64,000 nt of DNA, taken from the NCBI GenBank assembly GCA_958496175.1, contig OY292274.1, positions 50,974,630 through 51,038,629 on the forward strand. The letters run 5' to 3'. Position numbers and translations under genes: made by a program. Origin of the DNA: Sisyra terminalis (taxonomy: Eukaryota; Arthropoda; Insecta; Neuroptera; Sisyridae). The number at the start of each line of letters is the position of its first letter. Positions within the stretch are counted from its first letter, which is position 1. This document shows positions 61,834-64,000 of this stretch, piece after piece. A model generated the notes under the pieces. The model was not told the DNA's origin. It did no database searches and was given only the letters and a program-made list of their open reading frames with translations.

Positions 61834-62195
61834 GGCTCAAGTCCCTTTTTAGAATAGTCACATCTGTCGACTTTGTTTTTTATTTTATTCGCGTTTTTTT
61901 TGTTAATTCATTTCTAATGTGTTCTTTTGAGGCTACATTTGCAATATAGGTCGATTTTTTTGCGAATTAAATAAAAACCAAGTAGAAAATGCAACTTTGC
62001 CAGATTTGACTGTTCTAAAAAGGACTTGATCTCCAAGGTTTATAAAATACACAGGTGGCCTCATGCGCTACGTGACGTATCCAGCAGAAATTCGTACATA
62101 TCTTCAGACTGATTCAAATTTCAAAATTCTTCGTATGACGTCATTTTCTTTTTCTAATGGGGCAACCTGTGTAATTTATAAACCTTGCTTGATCC
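61834..62195. mobile_element. Foldback MITE (TIR GGCTCAAGTCC) interrupted by a second MITE
   Basis: The left end is GGCTCAAGTCCCTTTTTAGA. The right end resumes after the nested insert as CTTGATCC, so the rebuilt terminus is the complement of the left. Perfect 8-bp target duplications CAACTATC lie at 61826-61833 and 62196-62203. Arms of about 65-70 bp pair around a short centre. Same family as 20881-21105 (same TIR start, same internal tract, same TSD length). The right TSD overlaps the last base of the apparent AP-3 beta stop codon. Confidence 0.85.
62034..62187. mobile_element. 154-bp MITE nested in the foldback element, 9-bp TSD
   Basis: TIRs CAAGGTTTATAAAATACACA (left) and, reverse-complemented, CAAGGTTTATAAATTACACA (right). 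Flanks are CTTGATCTC (62025-62033) and CTTGATCCC (62188-62196), a 9-bp duplication with one mismatch. Same family as 50651-50813. Confidence 0.87.
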
Positions 62196-62202
62196 CAACT
62201 AT

Positions 62203-63481
62203 CTATGTTACGCTCGTTTCTACAGTTTTGTTACAAAAAAGTATAACTCTGAAAACAGTGCTATCTTTTGGAAAAACTTCTGTTGACACCTATGGTCAAT
62301 TCCAACTTTTTATTCGTTAGAACTTACACCCCTTTCAATGTTCAAAATAATAATTACCTGTAAACATTGTTGATTGTCTCTAATGGAGCCACATTTGCTA
62401 TAGGATAAATAACTTTAGTTAGCTCCACATTTCTGATCGGATTTATGTGAGATGTGTGTTCATACATTCCTCGTAAACGTGATTGTTCATTTGCAAAAGC
62501 AGATTCAGAAATTGACACAGATTGCATTAATTCCCCAACAGGAGCTCGAAGGTTAATCATTGAATTTCCTTAGACAAAAATGATAAACAATTGCAAATAG
62601 TCACTTTATAAAAAAAATATTCACCTGCTGAGGACAGTATTTCAAAGGAAATTGGTTGTGTAGAATCATTAAAGTTAACTCCAAGTGTTCCAGGAAGGCT
62701 ATGTTCTGGTTGAAGAATTGAAATTGTAGCAAAATCATGCAATATCATACCTGGAGATAAATTCTGAAAAAAATGATATTAGGAAAATTGTAACTGAATA
62801 ACACTGATGTACCTTATTTCCAATCCGTATATCAGTAATGTCTTCTTTTGTATTGTTTGTAAATATTAGTTCAACGGACACCATATTAGAGGAATACAAA
62901 TGCGGAGATCTCGTAAAACGATAAGTGATGCTAAGTCCATGACCAGTAATTCGATTTAAAAGCTCATTAGTCGCTTGAGGTACAAACTTTGGAGGAATTA
63001 TTTCGATATTATCAGTTTTAACTTGTTTGGTTACAGAAGCATTTAACGGTGATAAAAATCCACCAATCGACGGTGTCATAGCCGGTGCAATTTGCGGGTC
63101 AAAATCCAAATCTAATAACAAATCGAGATTGTTCTTTGGTTCTTGTTTCGCGGGTTTTTTATTCTGATTAATAGGTTCCTTTTCTTCTTCATCGCTGCTT
63201 GCGAACTCTTTTTCGTCAGTAGAAGTTTCATCATCTTCTGAATCACTGTTTTCCGAATCATCTGATGTTTCTTCTTCTGAGGAACTAAAATTGCCAATAA
63301 TTAGTTATAGATCTGTTGTATTTGTTGAGAGCAAATTGTATTTATACCTTCCTGATTTATCTTTATTAATTTCATTCCCTTCAGAAGAACTTTCTTCACT
63401 TGAATCTGTTTCATCATCATTGCTGTTATATTCTTCAGCATCATAACTGTCATCATTTTCTGCATAAACTATCTTTATTTT
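62203..63481 (-). CDS. AP3B: AP-3 complex subunit beta, C-terminal part (gene runs off the right edge)
   Basis: Exons 63481-63348, 63284-62813, 62763-62625 and 62568-62358 join in phase. The first two encode a Ser/Glu/Asp-rich hinge (SSEESSSEGNE, TSDDSENSDSEDDE), the phosphorylated linker typical of AP-3 beta, then a clathrin-box-like LLDLDFD. The appendage/sandwich follows: KFVPQATNELLNRITGHGLS, FTNNTKEDITDIRIGNK, LPGTLGVNFNDSTQPISFEI, NLRAPVGELMQSVSISESAF. The subunit belongs to the AP-3 adaptor for endosome-to-lysosome or pigment-granule sorting (ruby in Drosophila). The last about 35 codons are recognisable at about 62320-62203 (KLELTIGV, then STVFRVILFCNKTVETSV and TAG), but two one-base frame disruptions prevent a clean terminal exon. 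The N-terminal trunk is outside the window. Confidence 0.85.
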
Positions 63482-64000
63482 CTAAAAAATTGAAGAGCAA
63501 ATTGATTTAATTGGTAAATTTCTCTAAACTTGCTTTTATAATAATTGAATTATCTTGTGATGAGCAAAATTTTGTAGTATATCTCAGGTTACAAAATTAA
63601 GTTATATGGGTAATTCTCATGAAAACTCGATATTTTTGTCCCTTCGGTTTATACTAAAATTTAAGCGACCTATGATGCTATATTTTTTTCTTGAGGAGAA
63701 TGTTACTTGGCCTGACTTGGGCTAATTGTGTTGGTTATAATTTTTGAACCACATTAACATCTCCATAGAATAGTAAATAAAAAGTATACTTCATTTCGTC
63801 ATTCCCTCATTTCAAATTGAAACGAGGGAACACCGATATATGAGGTAATGAATTTTAAACTAGTCAAACTTGACTTTTCATTTCTTTGCTTATTTAATCC
63901 TTAAATTCACCGTGTTTTCCTGTTTAAAAATGAGGGCATCATTCATATTGATTAGTGAAAACTATTGCTGTAAGTACAATACAGAGATAGAAGTAGTTCA
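63482..64000 (-). other. Intron of the AP-3 beta gene at the window edge
   Basis: The acceptor for exon 63481-63348 is at 63483-63482. No further exon was recognised up to the right edge, so the preceding exon is likely beyond the window. Confidence 0.45.

Noticed and set aside
62063..62320. Plus-strand 85-codon frame near AP-3 beta
   Set aside because: It lies across MITE DNA and the antisense of the AP-3 beta terminal region.

Overview
The window is nuclear DNA of an insect, probably a dipteran. It is strongly AT-rich, has spliced genes with introns as short as 55-65 nt, and carries jockey-like non-LTR elements, a Ty3-type LTR retrotransposon, Tc1/mariner remnants, tRNA-derived SINE-like pieces and foldback MITEs. 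Order and species cannot be fixed from sequence alone; a gall midge or similar fly would fit but is not shown.

Real genes. (1) A RERG/RASL12-type Ras-like small GTPase on the + strand, four exons between 11354 and 25535, P-loop exon not found. (2) mRpL34, the mitochondrial ribosomal protein bL34m, two exons on the - strand, 51925-52277. (3) Elp1, the Elongator scaffold, five exons on the - strand, 52992-58445, 1252 codons, every splice phase consistent. (4) The C-terminal half of the AP-3 beta subunit on the - strand, running off the right edge. (5) Three tandem paralogous genes on the - strand (30689-31170, 33859-34492, 36546-36961). I reconstruct these as small type I membrane proteins: signal peptide, low-complexity Thr/Pro/acidic ectodomain, conserved juxtamembrane block, and, across a 55-56 nt intron, a conserved transmembrane segment with a Cys-Cys motif. 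I recognise no known family.

Layout. 1-11353: TE-rich intergenic DNA with two dead jockey-like elements and an 878-bp foldback element. 11354-25535: GTPase gene with an 11.3-kb second intron. 14597-30466 and 40977-54114 are two broken copies of one segmental duplication. The GTPase is intact only in copy 1. mRpL34 and Elp1 are intact only at copy 2. The reciprocal copies are truncated pseudogenes. The three-gene membrane-protein array (30.5-38.9 kb), itself a tandem duplication with LINE debris, sits between the copies. Copy 2 has been invaded by a nearly intact LTR retrotransposon (43942-48711) and a jockey fragment that itself holds a MITE. 58446-62203: TE and tandem-repeat spacer. 62203-64000: AP-3 beta.

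Most notable: the membrane-protein family; the LTR element, whose primer-binding site is an exact 11-nt complement of its own LTR (Tf1-like self-priming) and which has a textbook A AAA AAC -1 frameshift site; the reciprocal degeneration of the duplicated genes; and a nested pair of MITEs, with 8-bp and 9-bp target duplications, inserted at the AP-3 beta stop codon.
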